A DNA stretch of 64,000 bases. It comes from Eretmocerus hayati. Lineage: Eukaryota; Arthropoda; Insecta; Hymenoptera; Aphelinidae. The notes below the pieces were generated by a model. The model worked only from the letters and a program-made list of their open reading frames with translations, was not told the origin of the DNA and searched no databases. This document shows, in pieces, positions 1 to 9,468 of this stretch. The stretch lies in NCBI GenBank assembly GCA_029851415.1, contig CM056742.1:112470246-112534245 (forward strand), in the 5' to 3' direction. The position numbers and the translations under genes are program-made. Position 1 is the stretch's first letter; the number at the start of each line of letters is the position of its first letter.

Positions 1-455
1 GAGGAGCCCGGTGCAGCTTCCTGACCATACGAGGTCAAATCGCCGACCGTGTCAAGCGTCCCACCAGCGACCGTCCCAAGGCCGACTTGCGTCTCGTGGC
101 CATCCTGCGCCCAGTAGCCGACGTCGTCTTCAAGGACCAAATTCAACGTTCTGTAAGTGCTAGCTCGAATTCTCTCTCTCTCTTTCTGTGGCCAGTAAAA
201 TGTATTCCTCTTCGTGCCCTCCCGACCTCGTGCTCGAGCTTGCGCAAGTACTCTCACGGTCTAATGACCTTTTGTAAATAATCTGTAAATATGTTTCGAC
301 TTCCTCTTATTTATTTTCATTAAAGCTTCGGTGCTTAACTTCATCACCTTGCTCTTATCATTTCACGCTCCCTCTCAACATGCAAAATATAGAGTAAGTA
401 ACCCACAAAATTAAACCAGGCTCTGCCTGGATGTGCCTGAGTAAATCCAGTCACA
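1..455 (+). repeat. 5' LTR, 3' part only
   Basis: Positions 1-455 match 9888-10342 without gaps, with two substitutions (A/G in the stretch near 200, T/C near 355). It ends in CA just before the primer binding site. It contains an ATTAAA poly(A)-signal-like hexamer near 319 and two GTAAGT splice-donor-like sites near 152 and 392. The left part, with the expected promoter, is missing because the window starts inside it. Confidence 0.95.
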
Positions 456-456
456 T

Positions 457-474
457 TGGCGCCCAACTCGGTTC
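457..474 (+). promoter_or_regulatory. Primer binding site for minus-strand DNA synthesis
   Basis: TGGCGCCCAACTCGG starts two bases after the LTR end. TGG at this position is the expected complement of a tRNA 3' CCA end. I cannot name the tRNA without a tRNA set from the host. Confidence 0.85.
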
Positions 475-1870
475 TATTTTATTGCATAATTAGAGTACAA
501 TGCACACAAATTCGAGCACGTGGTAGTGTGTAATAGTGTGTGTGAGTTATGAGTGTGAGAGCATGGTGAGTCGAGTATGAAAAATCCAAGTGCGGTTGGA
601 TTTTCGGAGCAAATTTTCTGCACCGCGTGGTCTCGACGGCCATTTTGCTTGGAAATTTTCGGAGCAAATAGAAGCTCAAAATTTTCGCGACTTTTCGACG
701 CCTCGACAGGAGAGGCAAACAAGACCATATATGGTCATAACCAACATCGCGCGATCGTCGCTCGCTCGCTAACGAGTTAAAGTTCTCTCTCACGAGCGCG
801 AGAGAGATAGCGATATATAATATAATATTCAGTCAGAATATTTCGTGCGCGTGGCATAGTTCATTGTAAAATCACGCGATTTAAACTCGCCATGCAACAA
901 GTGTGTGTATGAAACGTGCACTATGAAAGTGCACAGCGATGCAAGCGACAGCAATATATATAGATATAGTGATATAGCATTAGGCGTTTATAATCGTCCC
1001 AGCGTCCCAATGCGTTCCGAAAATTCTTGCGCTCGATTGAAATAATTCAAAAGCGATCGCTGATCAATGGACACCTAAAATTAATTGTTTATTAATAAAT
1101 TTAGCAATTTTTAGTGCAACCTGAGTCAATTTTGAAGGTCTTTGACCAATATTTTCAATTCCGTTTGTAAAAATTCTGAAAATTTTTCTATTGAATTGAA
1201 TAAATTTCTAATGACTCATGCCATTGCATATACGATTGTTGCTAACAATTCTATAAACAAATTCGAGTTTTTTGACAAATAATTGGTCAATTTCAATAGA
1301 CCAAAGTGCAAACGACCACATATAGGTAACATTGATCAGTCTCGTTTTGGACTTGAATATATAGATATACCAACACCCTTGAATAATATATATAGGTATA
1401 CTGATGACTACATTAAGTCGAGCGCTGCGCTATAGAATAGGCGTGCGTATTTGGACCTTGTCCACATATATATAGGTATATAACGTGCGCGTAGCAAAAT
1501 GAAAAATTGTTATTGTTAATTATTTAAACAATTTACAGTAAAAATTGAATTTTCTCTGCAAATAACACCCGATGTTGGGGTAAACGAAGCCATTCAAAAT
1601 AAAATCAAAATTGTTTTTTGAATATTTTTGAAAATAGCTGTTTTTCACTTTTTTGACTTTTTATATCAGAATTCGACTGAGATAGCAACAGATATCATAA
1701 GAAGTCCAAGATTGCGATTGATCTAGCTGTTTCCAATAATTTTGCAATTAATTTAACAATAAATTTTGCAATAAACAAAATTTCAAAAATTCATTTTTCC
1801 GCTTTTTTGCAACTTTTCGGATAAAATCCAATACTTTTTATGAATTTGACTTCACAGTCAATGAAATTGA
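475..1870 (+). other. Long untranslated leader of the retrotransposon
   Basis: About 1.4 kb with no supported gene. It holds several ATATATAGGTATA-type words (near 1320, 1386 and 1463), one GGTC-TTT-GACC palindrome at 1137-1147 and an everted GACC-ATATAT-GGTC near 723. A short upstream ORF starts at 1861 (six codons, then TGA) and overlaps the first gag ATG at 1871 in another frame. This could lower initiation at 1871 in favour of the ATG at 1907, which has a better context (G at +4). Confidence 0.6.
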
Positions 1871-3982
1871 ATGAATTTTGAAAGTTTTGCAACATTTTTG
1901 AAAATCATGGCGGAAGAAAACGAAACTCTTTTTGAATCAGAAGCAGACTTGACCTGTTGGTTGACTAGTCTGAAACCAGATGAACAATTAGAGACAATTC
2001 GCAAACTTGAACTCCGAGAAGATGGGGATGAAACCATCCAAATGGAAAGGCTTATGCGCTGCCTATTAGGTGATTATACCGAATCTGACTTCATTGAAAA
2101 TGATGAATTCGAAAATGATGAAGATTTAAAGCAATATAGGATAAGATTGCGTAGGGATTTAGTACAAACTGCATATAAATCGGTTCGCGGAGACCACTAC
2201 ATCAATGAAGATAGCAACGTCAACGCAATGGCAAGCGGAGGATTAACATCGTCATTAATACAAGAAGAAGAAAATGACATCTTTCCAACAATAGTCAGCG
2301 GATCGACGACAATTACAACAACATCAATGCCCATTTCGACATACACAGGCACAATGCCTCGGCAAACGATGACCCCTGCGACCTCGATGGACAACAGGCC
2401 TATCACTAGTACCACAGGCAGTCCTACTGACCTTGATTTAGTACCATACATCTGTGATGATGGTACTGTACAACATATACCAAGAATGGTCGCAAATCAA
2501 CTGAAGCGGTTGAGCGCCGCGCAAAAACAAGTCGACGCATTACAATTAAATTGGACCAAGAAGAATCGCGAGCTAGAAGAATCACAAAAACGTGCGCAAG
2601 CAATTGAAGCTCAATTAATCGAAAAATCGCGCAATTTCGACACTCGCGAATTCGCAAATAGCACGCAAATGCCTGTAGGCCAAAGCACAGTTATACCAAC
2701 GAACGTGCCGAGGCTCGCAAGCGATGCGCCTCGAATAAGAAGTGTTAATCTTCAAGATACATACGATCTTCGGTATTTCAATCCAAATGAAGATCGAACT
2801 AGACAAGCTGACCAAACAGTCATTCAACCAATAAATTCAACCAACAATCTGCCAGCACCGCAAGCTGTGCACAGTGGTCTCAACGATACCTACGGGAGAA
2901 ATAATTCAATTCGCAGCCAACCTGTCGACATTGGAAAAATAGTACGTCAATGGAAATTGACTTTTTCTGGAGATTTAAAAGATGGCAGCATAGAAGAATT
3001 TCTACAACGAGTTGATGAATGCAAGACCCTATCTAGTATTGCGGATGAAGACCTCATGAATGCCCTGACCGAATTACTCACCGGTCCAGCTTTGCGATGG
3101 TTTAGACAATCGCGGTCCAAATGGACAAATTGGGCAGCATTCAAAACAGATGCTCGAATATGTTTTGGTCGAGATAAACACTTTCAGCAACGACTCATCC
3201 GCGAAGCAGAGTCTCGTACGCAAGGGAAAGAAGAGCGTGCAAGAGACTACATTGTTTGTCTTTTAACAATACTTGACAAATTTGATACACCATGGAGCGA
3301 TGACCAACAACTTGAACTTTTATATCGCAATTTGCATCCCACAATTCAACAATGGGTTCCTCGCGATAAAGTTAAAACGGTCGACGACCTCTTCACGCTT
3401 ACTCGAGAAGCAGAGCATATTCGAGATAGCAATAAATTTTACCGTCCACCCCCCAATCCTGATCAGTGTCTCTTGCCTGAGCTGGCATATAAACCACCCG
3501 AGACGAAAAAGTCAGACGACAATAAATCTCAACCTAACCTAGCAGCAACCTCGGTTGAACCACTGGTTGAGACAACAAAATTAATTAAAGGTTTAATTCA
3601 AAAAGAATTAAAATCACTGACACTGCCTGCTGCGCCCGCAGCGCCCAGGCAAAATCAAAACACAAATGCGCCAACTTCGATCGCGCAAATGACAGATGCA
3701 GTGGCAAAAATAATTGATGAAAAATTCAAATCATTAAAATTGCAAAATACAAATACGTCTGCAAATAAACCTGCATCCAATCAACAACGAAATAATTCGA
3801 ATAATGACAAACCCAAAATTAATACGGTCCCTAGACCTAAACCGGTCATCAAAAGCGACCACAATAAGGACAAAGAACCTGGTCCTGGCCCAAAAAGTAG
3901 ATTCTGCTGGAACTGCTCTTGGCCTGGATACACGAAAAATGACTGTCCCGAATGTCAAAAAAAAGGAGGAGGAGGCGACTAG
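1871..3982 (+). CDS. gag: Gag structural polyprotein of the Ty3/Gypsy element
   Basis: A 703-residue ORF; initiation at Met13 (1907) is also plausible. It should package the element RNA in cytoplasmic particles. The N-terminal third is acidic. Around residues 205-250 there is a charged coiled-coil-like stretch. A typical retrotransposon gag domain begins near residue 355 (W-K-L-T-F-S-G-D) and contains the conserved A-L-R-W-F pattern. The C-terminus is basic and ends in a single zinc-knuckle-like motif, C-W-N-C-S-W-P-G-Y-T-K-N-D-C. In this motif the usual histidine is tyrosine (TAC, one base from a His codon). The stop TAG at 3980 follows a run of eight A residues that supplies the frameshift site into pol. 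Confidence 0.93.
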   Translation: MNFESFATFLKIMAEENETLFESEADLTCWLTSLKPDEQLETIRKLELREDGDETIQMERLMRCLLGDYTESDFIENDEFENDEDLKQYRIRLRRDLVQTAYKSVRGDHYINEDSNVNAMASGGLTSSLIQEEENDIFPTIVSGSTTITTTSMPISTYTGTMPRQTMTPATSMDNRPITSTTGSPTDLDLVPYICDDGTVQHIPRMVANQLKRLSAAQKQVDALQLNWTKKNRELEESQKRAQAIEAQLIEKSRNFDTREFANSTQMPVGQSTVIPTNVPRLASDAPRIRSVNLQDTYDLRYFNPNEDRTRQADQTVIQPINSTNNLPAPQAVHSGLNDTYGRNNSIRSQPVDIGKIVRQWKLTFSGDLKDGSIEEFLQRVDECKTLSSIADEDLMNALTELLTGPALRWFRQSRSKWTNWAAFKTDARICFGRDKHFQQRLIREAESRTQGKEERARDYIVCLLTILDKFDTPWSDDQQLELLYRNLHPTIQQWVPRDKVKTVDDLFTLTREAEHIRDSNKFYRPPPNPDQCLLPELAYKPPETKKSDDNKSQPNLAATSVEPLVETTKLIKGLIQKELKSLTLPAAPAAPRQNQNTNAPTSIAQMTDAVAKIIDEKFKSLKLQNTNTSANKPASNQQRNNSNNDKPKINTVPRPKPVIKSDHNKDKEPGPGPKSRFCWNCSWPGYTKNDCPECQKKGGGGD

Positions 3983-6900
3983 GTAAGGCCTCTACCGCCT
4001 CTCTAGAGGATATGGCCTCTGGTAATGGGTTGGTCAGTGACCAACAGCCAGCCACTAAACCAGGACTATATTCCACGGACTCTCCAAGTCCATCAACTGA
4101 TTGTGACAATGAAAAACCACTTGGCGATCATCCTCGCTGGTGGCTCAAAACAAATTTAGGAAACGCCTGTGTTCGCGCTTTATACGACACTGGCGCATCT
4201 CGAACAGCTGTTGGACCAATCGGTCTACAATTAGCTGCTGCAATTGGAGCTCGTGTGTCGCCCTATCGAGGCCCACACTGCCGTTTAGCAACTGGTGAAT
4301 TAGCGCGACCGGTAGCGCAAACCAAATTGCCAATTGAGGTTGCTGGTGTAACGAAAGACATTGCAATGTTCATTCATGAAAAATTGGCCTGTGACCTAAT
4401 TTTGGGAGCAGACTTCGCATATTCTTTCAATGCAATCCTTGTTCCTGAAGAAAGTACCATGACAGTGAAAGGCGAGAAGGGCCCATCAGACCCTTTTACT
4501 GTTGAGTTTGCTACTCAGGGCGATTTAAATACAGCCAACCTCGCATCAGTCGGCATTGAAGATCTCACTGATAAGCAGCGCAAATTGTTAGATGACGTGT
4601 TAGACCGAAATATAGTAGTACATGGTCCAAGTATTGGTTGCACGGACCGGATTGAACATGAGATCGTCGTCGAGTCATGTCGACCGATCAAACAAAAATA
4701 TTACCCCGTATCCAAACGGATCGAGGACGAAATGCATGATCAAGTCCGGAAAATGCTCGATTTGGGAGTAATCAGAAAATCGACGAGCGCATGGTCTAGC
4801 CCCGTAGTAATGGTTAGGAAATCGAATGGCGAATATCGCTTTTGTGTTGACTACAGGAAATTGAATAATGTGTCACGCAAAAATGCATATCCTATACCGC
4901 AAATGGATGCAATTCTACGGAAGCTTCAAAATGCTAAATATATAAGCACTATAGACATGAGCTCCGCATACTGGTCTATTCCACTTAAAAAAGGCTCAGA
5001 ACAATTGACGGCATTTACAGTCCCAGGGTTAGGTTTGTTCGAATTCACAAAATTACCGTATGGGGTCTGTAATGGTCCCGCGACCTACCAGGCCCTAATG
5101 GACGACTTAATCGGACCTGAATTAGAGCCATTCGCGTTCAGTTATTTAGACGACATCATCATAGTAACTGAGACGTTTGAAAAACACCTTGAAGTACTCG
5201 AGCTAATCTTAAAGAAAATCAAAGATGCCGGTCTAACAATTAATCGTGAAAAAAGTCACTTTTGCAAGGACGAAGTTAGGTACCTCGGAGTCCTAGTCAA
5301 TCGTGATGGCTTTCGACCAGATCCAGAGAAGATCAAGCCAATTGTAGAATTTCCAGCCCCAAAGACTTTGAAAAAATTACAACGCTTCTTAGGCATGGCG
5401 TCGTGGTATAGAAAATTCTTAAACGATTTCGCCACGATTGCCGAACCGCTCACTCGCCTAACCAAGAAGGGGACGCCTTTCTTATGGACAGATGAGCAAC
5501 AAAATGCCTTTGAGCAAATAAAAATCATGCTTGCAACGGCTCCAGTCTTGAATCGGCCTGATCACAATCTCGAATTTCAAATCCAGACCGATGCATCGAA
5601 TACGGGCCTTGGAGCTCTGCTTGTTCAAATAATAGATGGTGAAGAGCGCCCTCTAGAATTTGCTAGCAGAGTACTCACGCCCCAAGAAAAGAATTTCTCT
5701 TGTACAGAACGAGAATGCCTGGCTCTTTTATGGGCAATAAGAAAATTTCGGCCTTACATTGAGGGATACCCATTCAAGGTAATAACTGACCACAGTAGTC
5801 TGCGTTGGTTATTCAATCTACGGAATCCCACAGGACGCCTAGCCCGCTGGGCACTTGAATTACAAAGCCATGACTTCACTATACAACATCGACCAGGAAA
5901 TAAAAATATCGTACCAGACTGCTTATCTAGGATGTACGAAGACGAAGAAATGCTCGAGACACCTGGTCTAGCGACCATTAGTGTAGAAAAATCCACGCAA
6001 GATGCGTGGTACATTGAGAAATTCAACGAGGTCCAAAGTCGACCAAAAGAATTCCCAAATTGGAAAATCGTCGGTGAAAATCTTTACCATTATAAGCCCG
6101 ACGACGTACTTGACGATCTTGGTATTGACAACGATGCGTGGAAATTAGTAGTACCGCAAGAAAATCGTTTACAAATCCTAAGAGAATGCCATGAAGAAGT
6201 AACAGCAGGCCACTTCGGTCGATTTAAGACACATCAACGTGTTATACTCCATTACTTCTGGCCAAATTTATACCACGACGTGGCAAATTTTGTGAGAAAA
6301 TGCACAATTTGCCAACAATGCAAAGTGCAACAACTTGCACCAGCCGGCCTCATGGGCAAACGGTCAATCACACGACCATGGCAAGTTGTAGCAGCCGACA
6401 CTTGCGTGTTTCCTCGCAGTGTTCATGGCAATGAATATATGATAGTCTTTATTGACTTATTTTCAAAATGGATGGAATGTGTACCAGTTCGCAAAGCAAA
6501 TGCACTGACTGTGCGTAAAGCTCTGGACACCAAAATAATTCTCCGCTTTGGTACTCCTGAAACTTTCCTGTCCGACAACGGACCAGAGTACTCAAACAAA
6601 GTAATAGACAAGTTCTTGCAGGAGCGTGGGATTGTACATATGACTATACCACCTTACGCCGCTCATTGCAAATCAGCAGAACGAATAATAAGAACAATTA
6701 AAACGTCCATTATTGCATACTTAGAGGACAAACATAGTCGCTGGGACGAACACGTGACCGAACTCCAGTTCGCTTACAATACAAGCGTCCAGCACTCGAC
6801 TCATCTCAGTCCAGCTTTTATGAATTATGGACGTAACCCAGTTCCACCGAAAAACTTCAAACGTCAACAAGAACTCGCGTCCGCTGAAAAAGAGCTAGTG

Positions 6901-7611
6901 CAAGCAATAAGTAACTGGCAAGCACACATGCTAAAATTGCCTGACTTACATACGGTCGCAATGACCAACTCGCAAAAAGCTCACGAGCATCAAGCTCAAT
7001 ACTACAATAAAAAACGACGTGATGTTCAGTACGCAATAGGAGATGCTGTTTGGAAACGTAACAGAGTCCTATCATCACAAGCTCAGGGTATCACAGGCAA
7101 ACTTGCACCCAAATTCGACGGCAAATTCACCATCATGGCTCGACTTGGTTCAAATGTTTACGAACTGGCCGATGAATCGGGCCAAAGCATCGGAAAAGTG
7201 CATGTCCAAGACCTCAAACCCTATATCGACGGCGAAGAGCCCCCAATCGAACCTGAAACCGAACAATCAATAATCGCCCCTTTAGACGACGATTCGTTCG
7301 ACCAAGGTCCATGTCGGGTACTCAGATCCGCAAAAAACGTTGCGCAAAAAGCAGATACTCCAAAATTAACCAAAACACGGGGGCGACCGCGAAAAACAAA
7401 AATCGTAGTTACTAGAAAACGCGTAAAATTCGCGCCCTCAATAAGGCATGAATCGAATGACCATATAGTCAAAGTGATTCCACCTAATACGACCGACGCG
7501 ATGCCAAAACGACCGCGCGGCCGACCAAAAGGATCGACGAAAAAGAAGATCTTGAATGCGTCAAATGTATCCCCGATGCGCACTAGATCTAGTAGTCGCT
7601 TGGCAAAATAG
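3952..7611 (+). CDS. pol: Pol polyprotein: protease, reverse transcriptase, RNase H, integrase
   Basis: The ORF has 1219 codons; translation is expected to enter by frameshift at 3964 rather than at the ATG at 3952. Aspartic protease: D-T-G-A, catalytic Asp79. Reverse transcriptase: Y-L-D-D at residues 398-401. RNase H begins near T-D-A-S-N-T-G. Integrase has an H-H-C-C zinc region (H-F-G-R-F-K, then C-T-I-C-Q-Q-C) and catalytic Asp816, Asp875 and Glu910. The C-terminal tail is very basic and holds two AT-hook-like cores, R-G-R-P-R-K and R-G-R-P-K-G, where other elements often have a chromodomain. All key residues are present and no internal stop is seen, so the protein may be active. Confidence 0.96.
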   Translation: MSKKRRRRRLGKASTASLEDMASGNGLVSDQQPATKPGLYSTDSPSPSTDCDNEKPLGDHPRWWLKTNLGNACVRALYDTGASRTAVGPIGLQLAAAIGARVSPYRGPHCRLATGELARPVAQTKLPIEVAGVTKDIAMFIHEKLACDLILGADFAYSFNAILVPEESTMTVKGEKGPSDPFTVEFATQGDLNTANLASVGIEDLTDKQRKLLDDVLDRNIVVHGPSIGCTDRIEHEIVVESCRPIKQKYYPVSKRIEDEMHDQVRKMLDLGVIRKSTSAWSSPVVMVRKSNGEYRFCVDYRKLNNVSRKNAYPIPQMDAILRKLQNAKYISTIDMSSAYWSIPLKKGSEQLTAFTVPGLGLFEFTKLPYGVCNGPATYQALMDDLIGPELEPFAFSYLDDIIIVTETFEKHLEVLELILKKIKDAGLTINREKSHFCKDEVRYLGVLVNRDGFRPDPEKIKPIVEFPAPKTLKKLQRFLGMASWYRKFLNDFATIAEPLTRLTKKGTPFLWTDEQQNAFEQIKIMLATAPVLNRPDHNLEFQIQTDASNTGLGALLVQIIDGEERPLEFASRVLTPQEKNFSCTERECLALLWAIRKFRPYIEGYPFKVITDHSSLRWLFNLRNPTGRLARWALELQSHDFTIQHRPGNKNIVPDCLSRMYEDEEMLETPGLATISVEKSTQDAWYIEKFNEVQSRPKEFPNWKIVGENLYHYKPDDVLDDLGIDNDAWKLVVPQENRLQILRECHEEVTAGHFGRFKTHQRVILHYFWPNLYHDVANFVRKCTICQQCKVQQLAPAGLMGKRSITRPWQVVAADTCVFPRSVHGNEYMIVFIDLFSKWMECVPVRKANALTVRKALDTKIILRFGTPETFLSDNGPEYSNKVIDKFLQERGIVHMTIPPYAAHCKSAERIIRTIKTSIIAYLEDKHSRWDEHVTELQFAYNTSVQHSTHLSPAFMNYGRNPVPPKNFKRQQELASAEKELVQAISNWQAHMLKLPDLHTVAMTNSQKAHEHQAQYYNKKRRDVQYAIGDAVWKRNRVLSSQAQGITGKLAPKFDGKFTIMARLGSNVYELADESGQSIGKVHVQDLKPYIDGEEPPIEPETEQSIIAPLDDDSFDQGPCRVLRSAKNVAQKADTPKLTKTRGRPRKTKIVVTRKRVKFAPSIRHESNDHIVKVIPPNTTDAMPKRPRGRPKGSTKKKILNASNVSPMRTRSSSRLAK
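3958..3964 (+). promoter_or_regulatory. -1 ribosomal frameshift site between gag and pol
   Basis: In the gag frame the bases read A-AAA-AAA, a canonical X-XXY-YYZ slippery heptamer, 16 bases before the gag stop. pol is in the -1 frame and is open across the site. A GC-rich stretch follows at once (GGAGGAGGAGGCGAC). I did not find a clear pseudoknot by eye. Confidence 0.8.
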
Positions 7612-7743
7612 TGATTCTATTTTCCAACTTACACTATTTTGTCGTAGAACTCTTGTAGAAAAAACTCTTTTTTCTTTGTAGTGGACGTCTGTCCGTAGAA
7701 AAAAGAAATATAGGGAAACAACCTAGAAAATTTGTTCCAGGAA

Positions 7744-8445
7744 ATGGATTTTCTCAACGACAGCAGCGAGGCTACCGAAAAAACACCAGAAGAGATAAGA
7801 GAGGCAGTGGAGCAAATGCGCCTATTCAATGAAGAATTGCAGAAACAGCTGGCCGAAGAAGAGGCTGAAGTGGCACGATTATCTGCCGCAAACACCCCCT
7901 CTGAAGGTAATGTCGACGCCGACAATGAAGAGGATGAAGCCAAAATCCTCATGGGTCGAATAGACGACCATATATTGAAAATGGAAGAACAGAGAATAGA
8001 CACAGACGATTTGATAGCGGAATGCTTCGCATTCCAGGAGAAATACGGGAAGGCCAGCGTTGACCTTTTCGGTCAAACAAGAATCGAGCACATCGAAGAC
8101 ACCATGGAGAACTTGGCCATGATTGATGAGGCTCAGCAAAACAGAGAACGCCGCCGCAAAGCTCGTCGCAGAGAAGAGGAAAAGAAAAGGCGCGAGGCGG
8201 AAGAGTTAAGACAACTTGAAATAGAGGCCAAATGTGCCAAAATTCGGGCGATCCAACTCCAGCGTCAGCTCGACCAAAAGAAAAACATGCAGCACTTCAA
8301 AGAAATAGAAGAGGGTCGAAGTCGTCGCAGAGAAGCCTCTGGAAAAAAGGCTCTCTACGACGTCCCTAGATGCCCGATCTGCAAGTGCCAGGGGTCAAAT
8401 GACCCAAAAGATTGTCCATTTGCGGACAGACACGACAAGCAGTAG
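7744..8445 (+). CDS. Third ORF: acidic/arginine-rich coiled-coil protein with C-terminal Cys cluster
   Basis: A 233-residue ORF in the position where gypsy-type retroviruses carry env. It has no signal peptide and no membrane segment, so it is not an envelope protein. The first 75 residues are acidic. A long charged helix follows, with an Arg/Lys/Glu-rich run near residues 135-195. The C-terminus has C-P-I-C-K-C, then a further D-C-P, a possible zinc-binding knuckle. The ATG at 7744 was chosen because no ATG lies upstream in frame. A pyrimidine-rich 3' splice-site-like sequence ends at 7680, and TTTGTTCCAG ends four bases before the ATG. Expression from a spliced subgenomic RNA is therefore likely, as for gypsy env. 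Function is unknown; I do not recognise a family. Confidence 0.7.
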   Translation: MDFLNDSSEATEKTPEEIREAVEQMRLFNEELQKQLAEEEAEVARLSAANTPSEGNVDADNEEDEAKILMGRIDDHILKMEEQRIDTDDLIAECFAFQEKYGKASVDLFGQTRIEHIEDTMENLAMIDEAQQNRERRRKARRREEEKKRREAEELRQLEIEAKCAKIRAIQLQRQLDQKKNMQHFKEIEEGRSRRREASGKKALYDVPRCPICKCQGSNDPKDCPFADRHDKQ

Positions 8446-8872
8446 GTCTTAGACCGAAGAGTGGGTCGACGACCGAAGATACGTGGTCTCCGACCAATCA
8501 GTAATTTAGTAATTTCCCGTTTTCTTTTGCGTTGGTCTATGACCACTCAGTTTATATTCTTTCCTTTTTTAAGGTCAATTGACCAAATTCTTATAGTAGT
8601 AATACTAAGGTCTACGACCTAACATCTTAAAAAATAGTGAAAATCCTATTGATACTTTTCGAATTTTCATTTCATTACGGTCATACGACCAAATTTTCGA
8701 TTGTCTAGGTTAGAAAAAACTTACACGGTCAATGACCATCGAATTGTTTCTAAAATTAATATGTTTATTTTTTGATAGTTCGTACTTACCTGTCAAATGA
8801 CAACTTTTTTAATATTTTTTATTTCTTTTGTGCCAAAGAACAAATCATGTTCGATTATGTAGGTCTATGACC
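8445..8872 (+). promoter_or_regulatory. Array of GGTC-N3/4-GACC palindromes
   Basis: Exact GGTC-N3-GACC at 8445, 8464, 8485, 8534, 8609, 8727 and 8862, and GGTC-N4-GACC at 8573 and 8679; a degenerate copy lies at 8791. Nine exact copies fall in about 430 bases of otherwise AT-rich noncoding DNA, and the first overlaps the ORF3 stop. The spacer sequence varies while the half-sites do not, which looks like a bound site for a dimeric protein. More copies occur in the LTR (258 and 10145), leader (1137), gag (3379) and pol start (4032). Half-sites resemble nuclear-receptor half-sites, and 4032 and 8727 read as GGTCA-N-TGACC. The role (enhancer, insulator or packaging) is not known. Confidence 0.75.
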
Positions 8873-9458
8873 AAACAATCATGTGACAAAATAGTCAATC
8901 AGTATTTTATTTTTATAGATTCGAGCACTATTCATGTAAAAAGTATGGATTGAGCGAGGTATGGTGTGATTTGAATGCACGAGGCGTGAATATGGACAAA
9001 TGTCCTAAGTATGATCCGTGTACTGTGTACAATGTATGTTCAGAGTGCTGTATGCGATGAACGAAGAGTATACTGTATGCCTAGTATGATACAATAGTGA
9101 CGGTCAATTCAAGAGACCAAGTGATTCAGTGAAACCAAAAGTGATTTTCTCTGTGGCACACATGTGCAGAACAGTGCAGTGAAAGACGCTCTCCAGTGAT
9201 CTATGATCTAAAATCTATATGAATAGTTGCCAATAAAGTGGATTTTATGTCCGCATGTATGATATCCCCACCGTTTTTGAGGAATTACATCTACATTTTG
9301 TAAAATTCAACTTTTTATTTCAGAGACCCAAACATGATGCAATCATTGCAATTTTCATCCCAATTTCATGACTACAATGGTCAATTTTTCAGTTTATTTG
9401 GCCCAGATTAAGAGAGGGTAGGCTTCGAGCTGGTACGCCAGTCGGCTACCCAGCGTCT
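8873..9458 (+). other. 3' untranslated region of the retrotransposon
   Basis: No gene is seen. A loose GGTC-N9-GACC pair occurs at 9102-9118. The stretch around 8940-9080 is rich in TGTATG/GTATGA words. It ends at the polypurine tract. Confidence 0.5.
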
Positions 9459-9468
9459 GGGGGAGGGG
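9459..9468 (+). promoter_or_regulatory. Polypurine tract for plus-strand priming
   Basis: GGGGGAGGGG directly precedes the TG that opens the 3' LTR, the expected place for the plus-strand primer. Confidence 0.85.

Noticed and set aside
7221..7583. 120-codon minus-strand ORF
   Set aside because: Antisense shadow of the 3' end of pol, which has clear integrase motifs.
8727..8737. Firm call of an ecdysone-response element
   Set aside because: Only this copy and 4032 extend to GGTCA-N-TGACC; the other copies lack the inner A and T, so the receptor cannot be named.
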